Below are positions 22,258-35,000 of a stretch of DNA of 64,000 nt, piece by piece (the stretch's first letter is position 1; every line of letters starts with the position of its first letter). The stretch is from Macrostomum hystrix (Eukaryota; Platyhelminthes; Macrostomidae). A program made the translations under genes and the position numbers. Location of the stretch: contig CATNEN010000034.1 in assembly GCA_950097015.1 (NCBI GenBank), forward strand, positions 7,272,501 through 7,336,500. Reading direction: 5' to 3'. Under the pieces are notes generated by a model. It did not search any database. It was given only the letters and a program-made list of their open reading frames with translations, and was not told the DNA's origin.

Positions 22258-22614
22258 ATGGTATATTCGCAGCATGAGTACGCCATTGCTGGCCGATTGC
22301 CAACCAGTTTGGAGCTGGCCAGCCTCATTCGTGTACACGTGCTCTTCCGCGGCGCCGGCAGTTTCGCCTGCTACGACAGGCTGCAGTGCGCCTTGTCAAA
22401 GGGTCATCCCGACGTCCTGCTGCTTGGACGCATCGCCCAGCACGAATGCTTCAGCGTGTTCATCAATGGCATCCTGGTGTTGGATCGGCCAAAGTCGGAT
22501 AGCAGTTTGCCGGAGAGCTACGTTGAACGGCTGGTGGCCCTGGTTGTCAAGCAGATCAACAATGCCAGGAACGGCATTCCGTGCACGCAGAAAAATATCA
22601 CCTCCGTTGTCTGA
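22258..22614 (+). CDS. Rdx-fold (SelW/MIEN1-like) protein lacking the CxxC motif
   Basis: This single-exon frame of 118 codons has a good start context (GCCAATGG). The Rdx pattern is visible: a first strand (IRVHVLF), the position of the redox loop, a helix (ACYDRLQCALSKGHP), a strand pair ending FSVFINGILVLDR, matching the family pattern FEVxxNGxLVxSK, and a C-terminal helix (ESYVERLVALVVKQINNA). The family is selenoprotein W, SelT and MIEN1, thioredoxin-like proteins with CxxU or CxxC. Here that motif is R-G-A-G (residues about 34-37), so both redox positions are lost. Each differs from a Cys TGC codon by one base (CGC and GGC). MIEN1 ends in a prenylation motif; this protein ends SVV and has none. 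The protein should be redox-inactive if expressed. The assignment rests on pattern similarity only. Confidence 0.7.
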   Translation: MVYSQHEYAIAGRLPTSLELASLIRVHVLFRGAGSFACYDRLQCALSKGHPDVLLLGRIAQHECFSVFINGILVLDRPKSDSSLPESYVERLVALVVKQINNARNGIPCTQKNITSVV

Positions 22615-22654
22615 CGACTGCCAACTGATGGCTTCACCGTTTATGCCTACGAGT

Positions 22655-22868
22655 ACAATTTTCTAGACCAACCTCTCTGACCCCTTCTTCTAACAACGAT
22701 TTCACTGACCCTCTTCCTGACCCAACCTGTCTGACCCCTCTTGCTGACCCCAACCTGTCTGACCCCTCTTGCTGACCCCAACCTGTCTGACCCCTCTTCC
22801 TGACCCCAACCTGTCTGACCCCTCTTCCTGACCCCAACCTGTCTGACCCCTAGTCCTGACCCCTCCTC
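22655..22868. repeat. 28-bp minisatellite (CTGACCCC)
   Basis: Copies of TGACCCCAACCTGTCTGACC with TCTTCC/TCTTGC variants start about 40 nt after the Rdx stop codon, probably in the 3' UTR. Confidence 0.95.
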
Positions 22869-22879
22869 AGAGCCGTTGT

Positions 22880-23460
22880 GCATTTATATCGTATTTTAGA
22901 ACGTAACTGGCTGCTGTCGCCTCGCTGTTGACTCCATTACCAGATTGTACTTTTGCCAATTAAAATTTGCCGATTCATTGATGCCGTTGCTTAGCAACTT
23001 CTAACTGCTTTCCTAAATTTATTTTGACAGCAGATAACATGGAATATGCTGTAACACGCGCATTCTAGCTGCCTCTTTTAAATTTCATCAATTCAAATAA
23101 GGCTTTGATGCCCTACTGACGCAGCTAACTAGTCACTAGACAAGAACAAGCCAGGAAAATATCGATTTCGCTATCAATAATCTAAATTAGATAGTGGAAG
23201 TAAAAATTTAAAGCGAGGAAATGTAAAAAATATGCATCAGGGAGAGAGTAGGAAGCAGGAGAGCAGAGGGCAGGAGAATAAGCTGTGAGAGAGGTAGTAT
23301 GAACTATGCAGAATGGCACAATGGAGGGAGGTGAAGAGACGGGCAGAGACAGATTGAGGAAGGAGAGACACATGCACCCCGTAAGGAGGTTCCCGTATCC
23401 ATTCTATTCGCCGATATTTTATTTTAATAATAGTCCTACTTACTTTTCGTCAGGGCACAA
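22880..23460. other. non-coding, nothing recognised
   Basis: No supported gene. Sequence becomes purine-rich toward the GA array. Confidence 0.4.
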
Positions 23461-23463
23461 GGA

Positions 23464-23885
23464 ACAGGGATGGGGTGAGAGAGGGAGAGGGAGAGAGGGA
23501 GAGACGGAGAGAGGGAGAGAGGGAGAGAGGGAGAGACGGAGAGATGGAGAGAGGGAGAGAGGGAGAGAGGGAGAGACGGAGAGAGGGAGAGAATGAGAGA
23601 GTGAGAGAGGGAGAGAGGGAGAGACGGAGAGAGGGAGAGAGTGAGAGAGGGAGAGAGGGAGAGACGGAGAGGGGGAGAGAGGGAGAGAGGGAAAGATGGA
23701 GGGTGAGAGATATCGCTAAAAGTAGGGAGGGATGGAGGAAGAGAGACAGGGGTAGATAGGAAGAAACGAAGAGAGGAGAGAGGTAGAGAGAGCGAGGGGT
23801 GAGAAATAGGAATAAATGGAGAGAGGTAGAGGGAGGGAGAGATAGTGAGAGAAGGAGATAGGGAGAGGGGGAGAGAGGGAGAAAT
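23464..23885. repeat. GA-rich tandem array (GAGAGGGAGAGACG)
   Basis: Almost pure purine tract made of GAGAGGGAGA units with periodic GACG and GATG interruptions. It is open in some frames only because it lacks T. Confidence 0.95.
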
Positions 23886-24404
23886 CTAGAACAAACTGAT
23901 GAAGCGGTTTCATCGGTTTTTAATTCTTCACTGCTTCAGCGAATCAATACTTTCGCACCGTTAGTCACAGCCATAAACCGGTCCATACAATTCTGTCGAG
24001 GTTTACGGGACTAATAAAAATAAAATCTCTCGCCTCGTGGCCAGATGCTCCGGATTTTCTCACAGACGCATTCGAGTGGCTATTAAGAAGAAAAAGCATC
24101 GAGCAACGAGCGCAAAAGAGTGCAGAGATCTGAAGGAGCTACTCGGAGCAGAAGGGGGAGGTTGAGAGGCCTAAGGCTCGGGGACTCTCAGGTAGCGGAA
24201 GAAAATATGGGGAGTGGCCTCCGCTCCACTCGATTTTGTGTCGGAAAAAATTGCTCAGATTCAGGTTAGGCTGGCTTTTAAAAAACGCCATTGTTTTCCT
24301 TTCCTTCTTCTAACATCCGTCCGTTCGCTCCCAACGAAGGCGCCGATTTTTCCAAGAAATACGAGCTACATTTTCAATTGCAAATCAAATCAAACCAAAG
24401 CAGG

Positions 24405-25115
24405 CAAATTTGCCTCGCCCTCTCCGGTCGGCACGAAGGTTGCCTCGCCCTCTCCGGTCAGGAGGAAGGTTGCCTTCCTCTCTACAGTCAGCAGGAAGGT
24501 TGCCTCGCCCTCTCCGGTCAGGAGGAAGGCTGCCTTCCTCTCTACAGTCAGCAGGAAGGTTGCCTCGCCCTCTCCGGTCAGGAGGAAGGCTGCCTTCCTC
24601 TCTACAGTCAGCAGGAAGGTTGCCTCGCCCTCTCCGGTCAGGAGGAAGGTTGCCTTCCTCTCTACAGTCAGCAGGAAGGTTGCCTCGCCCTCTCCGGTCA
24701 GGAGGAAGGCTGCCTTCCTCTCTACAGTCAGCAGGAAGGTTGCCTCGCCCTCTCCGGTCAGGAGGAAGGTTGCCTTCCTCTCTACAGTCAGCAGGAAGGT
24801 TGCCTCGCCCTCTCCGGTCAGGAGGAAGGCTGCCTTCCTCTCTACAGTCAGCAGGAAGGTTGCCTCGCCCTCTCCGGTCAGGAGGAAGGTTGCCTTCCTC
24901 TCTACAGTCAGCAGGAAGTTTGCCTCGCCCTCTCCGGTCAGGAGGAAGGTTGCCTCGCCCTCTCCGGTCAGGAGGAAGGCTGCCTTCCTCTCTACAGTCA
25001 GCAGGAAGGTTGCCTCGCCCTCTCCGGTCAGGAGAAAGGTTGTCTCTCTTCCCCGTTCGGCAGGAAGGTTGCCTTGCCCTCTCCGGTCAGGAGGAAGGTT
25101 GCCTCTCCCTTCCGG
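24405..25115. repeat. 60-bp minisatellite
   Basis: About eleven near-identical 60-bp units each combine a TTGCCTCGCCCTCTCCGGTC half and a TGCCTTCCTCTCTACAGTCA half, joined by AGGAGGAAGG or GCAGGAAGG. C/T differences at a few sites alternate between units. Because 60 is a multiple of three and the unit has no stop, all three plus-strand frames stay open across the array. Confidence 0.97.
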
Positions 25116-25349
25116 GCCTATCCCTTCTGTTTTCTGGAAACAGAAACTATTTTGCTAACTGTTCGATTCGAATTACAAGAAAGTGATTCTTTGCCTTTTG
25201 GATTAGAAATTTGAAGCTTTAATCCTGCAGGGCTAATTTAGATCTGGTAATTTCGCGAAATTATCATTGCCAGGCATTTGAGCTCACATAGATTGTATTT
25301 TTTAGCAATGCTAAGTGCAAGGATTTTTATTTTTAATAGACCCCATTCT

Positions 25350-25810
25350 ACCAAATCTGTAGTCTTCGAAATCCCAATTCTTCGAAATCCCATTTTTACG
25401 AAATCCGATTTCTACGAAATTTCAATTCAACTGTATCGCTACTTTAAAAAATTACTCTTTCACAGAATCCATTGTTTTCAAAATACCGAGTCTTCAGGGA
25501 TCTGAAGATCCCTTCTTCTGAAGTCCGATTTCATGCAATGGCAGTCTAAGAAATCCGCAAATCCATTTCTTAGATATATATTTTTTTTAAAGAAATCCTC
25601 TTTTAAACTATCCATTGTTCAAAGAAACCATTTTTCAAGGAAATCTAGTTTCAAAGTCAGCCGCATTGCAGGAAATCCAAATTCAATGAACCCATTCTCA
25701 GTAAAGAAAAAAAATATTAAATAAATCCTATTTAAACATTCGTCTTTTTTCAAGAAAATCAAATAAATCCGTTTAAAAAAATGCTTCAGTTCAGGGAAAT
25801 CGCAACTCAA
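25350..25810. repeat. very degenerate GAAATCC(A/G)ATTT repeats
   Basis: Scattered copies of ACGAAATCCGATTTC-like sequence at about 15-40 bp spacing suggest an ancient decayed tandem array. Confidence 0.5.
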
Positions 25811-25859
25811 TTCTGTTTTAGAAAAATAAGTAATTTCTAATAAATTCGGATTTGAAAGC

Positions 25860-27320
25860 AGTCAGTTTTTTTAATTCGTTTTTGGCTTCAAAGATTGAAA
25901 GCGAAATTCTAGACAGGCTGCAGCCATGAGTAGATGATGATCTTCGAGTTGTGCTTCCTCGAGGCGAGCCGACAGCATCGACTCTCGCAGCCGCTTCAGC
26001 GTCGACTTGGCTCACTGAATGCTGCTGTGGTGTCGAGTTCATTCTATGTCAGATGCCAGAGCAGCTAGTATGAAACCCGAGCAAAGGGGCCTCATAATGA
26101 ATAGAATGCTGCTGCTGCTGCTGCTGCTGCTGCTGGCACTCCCCGGCGAGAATCTGAGACCTTCATCCGGCCTTCTGATCTTGTCCAACCCCTTCCTCAG
26201 ACAAAGAGAGCTGAGATTAACAGGCAAAATGAGGATTCGACATCTGAGTTGAGGAAAATGGAAAAATTTGTCGGATAAACTAGACGAGGAGGATAATTCC
26301 TAGAAGCGACACATCCCTGGATGCATTTACACGATTTTTTAAAACAAAAATCACGAATTGCCCCCACTGGAAATCGTTTTCTAAATTAAAATAATAATAA
26401 TGGAATTTTGCGCCCTGAAAAAAACCTGCCCGAGCAGCTTCTGCAGCCAATGTGAGTAGCTTTTGTTCTCAATTCGCATCTCTCTCCTAGCGATTCGCAT
26501 AGGATTGGGCGGGACAAACCCCACTCACCCACCCTGGAAATGACCGAGGTAAAACTGTTATTTCTCCTGCACGCTCCACTCTCCACTCTCCCTGTCCTTA
26601 CGTACTCCAGACTCAAATTTGAGCACTCCAGAGAGATCGCCGGGTAAGTTTTATGTTGACCAGTTTGCCCAAGCCAAATTCGCAATGCAATCAGTTCTTA
26701 ATAATTCCAGCAATGCACCCTTATCGGAGAGACTTTGAGTTAGCTTAATGACTTTTTGAGCTCCTCTGTCTCGCTCATACAACATTCAATTTTCGTATCC
26801 CACCATTTGGGAAAGGAAGTGGGGAAGAGATTTTGCCTGGCAGCGGGATAGATGGGAAACGCCTTTTGTCTAAAAATTCGTCACTGCAGTATACAAGGTT
26901 TAATAAAGGCCCCAGTAACTGTGGGGTGACTTGGGCTGTGGATTCAGCAGAGGGCTCTGTGCTTGTGCATTACGTTGATTGCATCCTCCTTGACTTCGTT
27001 AAATTTATTTTTTAACAAACGAAAAAATCATTCGCTCTTTCCAGCTTTCCCCTTCCCTCTCTCCCCCGGGCAGATCCCAAGGCTGGCCTGCCTCAAAAGA
27101 GGGAGGCAGCAACCGTGCTCTCGGCAGAGATCCGGAACAGCTTCCGACAGCGTTCCCAGCTCACCCACCCCTTAGCCCCGCAGATAAGGCAGCGAAGCAC
27201 TAGCAAGGCCGCTCGGGTTCCCGCTGGGGTTAATTACAATCTTACGACTGGCCTAGTCTAGATTTCTCTTTCAAATTTCTCTTTTACATCCAGGGTAAGT
27301 ACCGCTAGGGAAGTCGTCAT
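25860..27320. other. intergenic region upstream of RasGRF
   Basis: No gene is supported. A (CTG)n tract at about 26108 creates a Leu run in one frame. The GC-rich stretch 27055-27230 may belong to the RasGRF promoter or 5' UTR. A donor-like CAGGGTAAGT at 27290-27299 and acceptor-like CTAG before 27310 hint at a 5' UTR intron, but this is not resolved. Confidence 0.35.
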
Positions 27321-27325
27321 CGAAG

Positions 27326-30300
27326 ATGCAGAAAACTATCAGAGTGAGCGACTCCCAGTTTCTGCTTCTGTCGAGCAAGGCTCGCGAGCCGGGCAGCGCC
27401 AGTCTCGCCGGCAATCTCTACAAGAGGAGCCTGGACACCGGCAAGTGGCAGCTGCGCTACTTTGTGCTGTACCAAAATCTGCTGTTCTATTATGATAGCG
27501 ACAAATGCGAGCGACCGTCTGGAGTAGCTCTGCTGGAGGGATCCTATTGCGACAAGCAGAGCTCGCTAAAGCTGACCGAGAGGGGCGAGAACACGCGAGC
27601 TCAACAGTGGACGGTGAGCTCGCTGATTTTTGTTGACAGTCGGGGGTTTGAGTCCCTGTGTTGGCAGGCCTCCATCAGAAAAAACAATTGCTTGTGTTAG
27701 AGGTCAGTGGTTCGAGTCGCAGAAACGTAAGATATTTGTTTCGACTGCAGTTGAGGGTCGCGGGTTCAAATTCGAGAATTCGATGCGTCAGTAGTTAAGA
27801 GATTCTCGGCTCCTAATAGAACATGGCTCCCGCTATAAAAGCCTTTAAAGGGCTTGAAATATTCGCAAATCATAGTTCTTCTTACCATATTTTCATTCCC
27901 TGTGCGAAATGTACCAGAGGAATGTCTGATCTGAGATCAAAGTCTTTCATAGGTCAAAGGGGACAAGGACCAGAGGCAGAAGGGGAACCGTTTGCCGCTG
28001 TCAGTTAGTAAATTGAATGCTTGAGCTCCCAGTTTAAAGACCAAACAGGACATGGCGAGTCTGAGCTCTGAGACCCCAGCCATTCCGCTTGGATAGGCGA
28101 CAAAGCCTGAGGCCCCCTGCTTTCGGGAGGACATGGAAGCTGAGCAGAAAGAAGGAGAAATGCAGAGATGAAGAACAGGCCAAGCAAAGATCTTTGGCTT
28201 AGCTGGGGGCCGTGCTTTCTCAGTTTTTTCTGGCTCACACTCGAAATGCCCTCCGGGCGGTTTGGTCGGCAAGCAGCAGCATGCAGTTTTGATTTGCACT
28301 AAACTGGGACTTCTTGAAATCCTTGTGGCCCCAACCCCCACCGTGTCCTGTGAGCTCGGCTTTTGTTTTTTACTAGAGAGAATTTAAACACCATGTTAAC
28401 CCAAATGTACAACGGAGTGTACACTCCAGTGTAAAATGGAATGTACACTCCGGTGTACAATTCAATGTACACTACAGTGTACAATTCAATGTACACTACA
28501 GTGTACAATTCAATGTACACTACAGTGTACAATCGACTTTTTAATGTTTACAATGGACATTAAAATTTCAATCGATTTCTTTGGGTTTTGTTGTTGTTGC
28601 TATTTTTAGAACAGCTTTGTGTACCCCTAATTTTCTGTACCCCTTCACCCTAGTCACGTGATCGACCTTGAAGTTAGGAGTGCTGCGTCCCCATAACTTA
28701 AGGCTCTTGAGCAATCATCATTGTAAACTAATTGAAGCTGGAATGAAGCTGAGATTCGGCACGCGCTTGAAAGTGCACATCTATTTTGTTTAGCCAATTC
28801 GGACTCAGAGACTATTGTTGATTGGTTTGAGTACCGAGTCTTCAATCTGATTCCCCAGACGGCGAAGGATAAATTTGTTGGACGTGTACTTTTTACACTC
28901 TCCCTTTCCTGATTTGTTTTCTACAGTTATTTTTTCTGTCCCAGATAATCCATTTGATGATCCGATCCATCGGGAACAGAATGACTGTTAAAGCCACTGT
29001 TTTACTAAAACTGATTTATATTGGCATTTTAAAACTCGAACCAAAATTAACAAATCGAACATATTTGAGCAGCACGGCTTCAATATATTCTACAAGAAGG
29101 ACGGGCAAAGGCATTACGATCTTCGGGCCGAGACAGACGCTGACTGCTGTGCATGGGTTGAAGCGATCAGAAATGCCAGGTACCGACGCTCATGCTCAGC
29201 TCACTAATGTGTAATAGATAATGAAGCTTGCTGATTGTATCCATTATTTCAGCTATAGCCGCGTACAGGGCATCAAGGAGGAGCTAGAGCAGAAGAATTT
29301 GCACCTGCTGCAGATCATGGAGAGCGAGCGCCTGTCCAAGTGGCATTACGTCAAGCAGACCGAAGAGCTCATGGCCGAGGTTGGCCAGCTCAGGAAAGAA
29401 GTACGGGAGGTGAGACAAGAACTCTTGTCACTTCAGCTTGCACTAGTACTAATTCTAGTTCTAGTTCTAGTACTAGTTCTAGTTCTATTTCTAGTTCTAT
29501 TTCTTGTTTTAGTTCTAGTTCTAGCTATAGTTATATTTCTATTTTTAGTTCGAGTTCTATTTCTAGTTCTAGTTCTAGTTCTAGTTCTATTTCTAGTTCT
29601 AGTTCTAGTTCTAGTTCTAGTTCTATTTCTAGTTCTAGTTCTAGTTCTATTTCTAGTTCTAGTTCTATTTATAGTTCTAGCTCTAGTTCTATTTCTATTT
29701 CTAGTTCTAGTTCTAGCTCTAGTTATATTTCTATTTCTAGTTCTAGTTCTAGTTCTAGTTCTAGCTCTAGTTATATTTCTATTTCTAGTTCTAGCTCTAG
29801 TTCTAGTTCTAGCTCTAGTTATATTTCTATTTTTAGTTCTAGTTCTATTTTTAGTTCTATTTCTATTTTTAGTTCTAGTTCCAATTCTAGTTCTAGTTTT
29901 AGTTGTAAAAATATATTTTGCCCCATAAAACTAGCACAAGCACCTAACAACCAACCAATTGTGGACAATGAATCATTATCTGTACGCACCCATTGGAATG
30001 AGGCATAAAAAATATTTTTTCCTGCTTATTTTTGCCTTCACTCGCAACCCTTTAGCGTAGAATTTGTACACAGAACCCTGGCCTTCTCTGTAAGAAATTT
30101 TTATTATTGTTTTTACGAGGGTTGTTCCCAAAGTTCGTGGACAAACATGAACTAGACAAGCAACAAAACTGAAAACCTTAGTCATCGACCTTCTCAATGT
30201 ACTGAAGTAGTTGCCCTTGAGGCACACACACTTGTGCCAGCGCTCTGGTAGCTTCTCAATCCCTGCAGCAAAGAATTCTTTGTGGGTACTTCTGACACAC

Positions 30301-32019
30301 TGGCTGACGGCAGAGGCCAGGGCCTGTACGCTGCCATAATGGTGACCTCGGAGTGACTCCTTCATCCGCCCGAACAGTCAGTAGTCGCTCGGTGCTTGGT
30401 CTGGCGAGTAGGGTGGGTGCGGCTGCAGCTCGAAGCCCAGGCTGGAGATGGCAGCCATTGTTGCTAGGCTGGGGCCTGGCGTTGTCCTGCTGCAGCAGGA
30501 TCCCCTGGTCAGCTTGCCCCGGCGCTCAGTCTTGATGGCTTCACGCAATTTCTCCAGCACTTGGATGTATTAAGCACTGGTAATGGTAGTGCCACGTGGA
30601 AGCCAGTCGATGAGCAGGATGCCCTCCTTGTCCCAGAAGACGGTGGCCATCTCCAGCTCTCCAGCTGCCTTCCAGACGCTGCTCTGCATCTTGGACTCTG
30701 GCTCACGGTAATGAATCCACGACTTATCCCCAGTCACAATTCGATCCAAAAAGTTCGTGTCGTTGTGGTAGGCCAGGAGGAGCTGCTGGCATGCACGGAC
30801 CCGCTCGCGCTGCTGATCATCTGTCAGAAGCTTCGGGACCCAAAGAGCAACAACTCGCGACATCCCAAGCTTGGCCGTGAGAATTTCGCGCGGTGATCCG
30901 GCGGTCGACATCAAGTGCCTGACGCAAGCGCTCGATGTTGAACATGTTGACTGTGGTGGCTGGCCTTCCACTGCGTGGCAGATCTTCGACTGTCTCCCAG
31001 CCGTCCTCAAAGCGCCGCACCATCGACTTCGAGGGAGCATCTTCACATTTTGCTGCATGCAACTCGCGAACAATGTCGGCCTGTCGATTCCCCTCTTTCC
31101 ACAAGAACCAAATTATGCTTCGCTTCGCTTCTTCGTTTTTTCCATAGTGCCAAAAACAGTAGGAAAACCTAAATGACTGCTGTAAAAATAAGTGACTTTA
31201 CTGCCTTTCGTTTGAAAAAAAAATGGTTTGTCCACGAACTTTTGGAATAGCCCTCGTAAAAGCTGATTGGTTTTGTCTAAATCTCGAGATTTCAATGCAA
31301 CTTAGACAACGAGACACACAAATGTGATTGATTAACTTACAGTTTGAGTACAGCTGACATCTGACGTGTGGGCTGCCTGAGTTATTTTTTTCTATCATGT
31401 TACGACTCTGCATATTTGACTTTCCTATTTCAGATTTTCAACTGGAAAATTGGCTTGCTGTCTGTGTGACTCGTGTTAATTCTTCCTCACCGAACTATTC
31501 CTACGCACGGTTTACGCGTCTGCGTCTCCATCACCTGTCTATTTTGTCTCTCTTTTGTCTTTTGTGTGCACGTTTTTTATACTTAACAGATTTCCACGGA
31601 AGGATCTCAGTCTTTCACTCTCTCACTTTCTCACTCTCTCACGCTCTCACTCTCTCTGACTCTTTCTCAATCTCAGACTATCTAAAGTACAGGCATCTGC
31701 GCACTTGTTTCTTATTCGTTTGACCTAGCACTAGTGTTCATTGTCTGCAGCAGAGCACAGCCTTTAATTGCACATGTATTTAGAGTTGCACGAATTGCAT
31801 ACAGAGGTCTCACGTAAATTTTACTAAATCCAAGAAATATTAAAAGAAAAAACTTTGTAAAATTGAATTATTTAACTCGAAACTATTATAAAACTAGAAT
31901 GCGTCGGTTATTCTTCTGACGAAAATTTTTTCCCACAGCTGAAGGAGCTGCATCACAAGGAATCTGCTCTGTCCAGGACTAACTCTGAGGAGACTGAGGA
32001 GCTCAGGAAGATTAAAAAG
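27326..32019 (+). CDS. RasGRF exons 1-4: PH1 domain and coiled coil
   Basis: Exon 1 carries the first half of PH1 ([20 protein letters not shown] and [15 protein letters not shown]). Exon 2 carries its C-terminal strand and helix ([19 protein letters not shown], with the conserved Trp). Exons 3-4 encode an amphipathic helix (residues about 137-210, for example [18 protein letters not shown]) ending in RKIKK, directly before the IQ motif. In RasGRF the PH-CC-IQ module is needed for calcium response and membrane targeting. Exon 3 is followed after about 25 nt by a long hexanucleotide array. A mariner copy then splits the rest of intron 3. Confidence 0.95.
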
Positions 32020-35000
32020 GTAATTACTGCTCCAATGAGCCGATCTCCTGGGGGGAGAGAATGGGCAAGTCTGCAGCTGACACTTCTCCCGTACGATAAG
32101 ACAGATTTTGGGCGATTCGGCGGGGGGGAGAATAAATGGACAATCTTTTATCCCTTTCCCCAAGCTTTCTCAATTTTTCCCCGCCATTCAAACACGTCAT
32201 GTCCCCCCGGCAACAAGCACCTCTGCTCCCATTGCTCCCCTCCAAATTTCAGGTCAGTCAATCCTTCTAGAGAACAGAATTGCTTGTCGTAAGAATTTAT
32301 TTTATATCTACGCATATGTACTTTTGCAAAGCAAATCATATTTAACTCGCTAACGTGCGCAAACTTCGCTCACTTGCACTTTCGTATTTAGACTGCTTCA
32401 GCAGGTCAAGCTTATTCTCAATATTCTATTAATAAGCAAAGCTTATACTAAATTTAGTTCTTGCCCACAATTTCTGTACTAATTCGATTTTCAAACAAAA
32501 ATTTCAAGCTTATTCTGAATAAGTTAGTCTCATTTGCTAGAACTCCAAGCTATTCAGCCACAACAGAAATCTAAGAATTCTATAAATAATGAACTTATTT
32601 TCTACAGTCCTCACGGCTGTTAATTAAATTGCCTATAGGGGCAGCCTTTCCCTGAGCCTAGTCTGGTCCTAGCTCGTTGTCAACATCCGCGATGCTGCTA
32701 ACTGATGCTGCCAATTTTTTCTCTTCTGTCGCTTCTTATCTGATTCTGCTTTGATTGAAATTTATGGATGGCAATTGAGCCTAATTTCTGTTTGTGAAGA
32801 TCGCCCTGCGTAACAAAATTATCTATTCTAGTCATTTTCAAGCATTATTCACGTCCTTAAAATGACAATTAAGAGCAGAAGTTTTCGGATGCTTGAGAGT
32901 GCCAAGTTGTCACTCAGAATTTCGTTTCTTAATTAGAAAACATAATACCAGAGAAGACTGCTGTAACGATAAGAAAAATAAGAAACGACATCAGCGATGA
33001 ATTTGCTAAAAATAACTTCCCAACGATGTCAAATTTCTGACTATGACGTCGCTGACTAAGAAGCTAAAAATAGGTTCCGATTAAATGACGTCATTGATAA
33101 GAAAAGCTAAAAATAGAAAAATCGCTGCCCAAGCCTGGCATCCGATTAGATGACGTTATCAATAATTAGAGCTAAAAATAGAAAAATCGCTGCCCAAGCC
33201 TGGCATCCGATTAGATGACGTTATCAATAATTAGAGCTAAAAGTAGAACAATCGCTGCCCAAGCCGGGCATCCCGCCGGAACTATTTGTATTCTGGTAAA
33301 GTGCAGATTTCACAGGTTCAATCCTTCTTCCGCGGCTGGCTCTGCCGGCGGCGGTGGAAGAACATTGTGGAAGAGTACATCAAATCCGAGCACGCTGAGC
33401 ACATGCGCAAACGGAATAACATCGTGTTCGGCCTAGTCGAATGCGAGGAGGAATACGTTCAGCAGATCACCATCCTGGTGTCCTGCTTCCTGCGCCCCTG
33501 TCGGATGGCTGCCTCAGCCAAGAAGCCAATCATCACTCACGAGGATGTGAACTCAATTTTCCTCAACGCGTGAGTTGGAATTCGGAAGCAAATTTTATAC
33601 AACCCCTATTAAAAGTATGCAATCGCACTCAATATATATATTTCTAACTCTGTCTCTCTCTGGCCGCCGTATCTTCACTGAGTGCAGATAATCACGAGAA
33701 TGGTGTTTTCGCCAGAAAAACTCATTTTTGAGAAAAGTCCCAGCTTAATATACTTGAGTTATGTGGCTTAATATGCTTCCATTGGCATAAGGTTATTACC
33801 TACTGAACGGACTACAGTCATCACGGAACACTTACCATTCCCAAAAGTGCGACAGCATTTCATATGGGCTCGACAGCTCAAATATTGAGTAAATAGGAAG
33901 TTTGGAGGGAAAATCTCTCACCAGCTTGGGCTTGCAGCGATTTCCAGTACTGAAAGCCTTCGAGACAAACATTAATCTCGGAATCTGCCGTGCCTGACTC
34001 TGGTGTCACTCACTCTTGGATAGTAGAAGCTTATGCATACGGTTTGGCAAACACTATTTTCAATGTAAAGAATAATATATCTGGTCAAGAGAAACATTGT
34101 ATTAGCTCGTACATTCTTGGAATTCTCACCGGCTTTAGCTTTTTTAAGACAATTTTAGCCCATTGGTTAGAGCTTTGGACTTGCATCTAAAAGGTCGTCG
34201 GGAGAAAGGTGATTCTGGGGCTTTGGACCACTGGAAAAGCTCACCAACTCCAGTGCCAATGAGGCAGTACTGTTTCATCTTCTACTATAATTAGTCAGGA
34301 TTCCATCCGACTGATTTTAAAATTCTGGATCCGCTTCTGCTGAGAAATTCCATGAAGAAACTTTGCATCGTCGTCCCGCAGAGAGACGCTGCTGTTTTTG
34401 CACCAGATCTTTCTGCAGGGCCTGAACAGCAAGATGGACAACTGGCCGACGCTGCAGCTTGGCGACCTGTTCGACATGCTGCTACCGATGCTGGGAATCT
34501 ACCAGGAGTACGTGCGCAACCACCACTACAGCCTGCAGGTGCTGGCCGAGTACAAGCAGAAGCCGGAGTTCACCGGCCTCCTCAAGCGCTACGAGGATAA
34601 GTCGGTGTGCGAGGGTCGCAGCATGGAGACCTTCTTAACTTACCCGATGCACCAGATCCCGAGGTACATCGTGACGCTACACGAACTGTTGGCCCACACA
34701 CCACACGATCACGTAGACAGGCAGCAGTTGGAGTTTGCCAAGAGCAAGCTTGAGGATCTGTCCCATGTGAGTGGCGAAAGGTTGCAAAAATATTTCAAAC
34801 ACAGGTCCTGAGAATGCAAGGAGTTATTAGTACAGGGGATAATAGTAATTGCACGAGGGCTGCTGGCAATGGCACATCATTTGGTGACACTCGATCCGCA
34901 GCCAGCGAGGAGGCAATTCTGCTCATTTCGCTGACTCCTGAGCACACAAGCACACAGAAACCATACGCATTCATACGCTCACACAGGTGTGTACATCTGC

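Noticed and set aside
24214-25214. Long reading frames of 258-314 codons as protein genes
   Set aside because: They exist in all three forward frames because of the 60-bp stop-free repeat; no frame is favoured.
26019-26252. Small secreted protein with a Leu-run signal peptide
   Set aside because: The hydrophobic run is a (CTG)n repeat; no conserved sequence follows.
29221-30008. Frames of over 220 codons rich in Leu/Val or Ser
   Set aside because: The start of one overlaps RasGRF exon 3, but beyond 29409 they are translations of the (TAGTTC)n array after a good splice donor.
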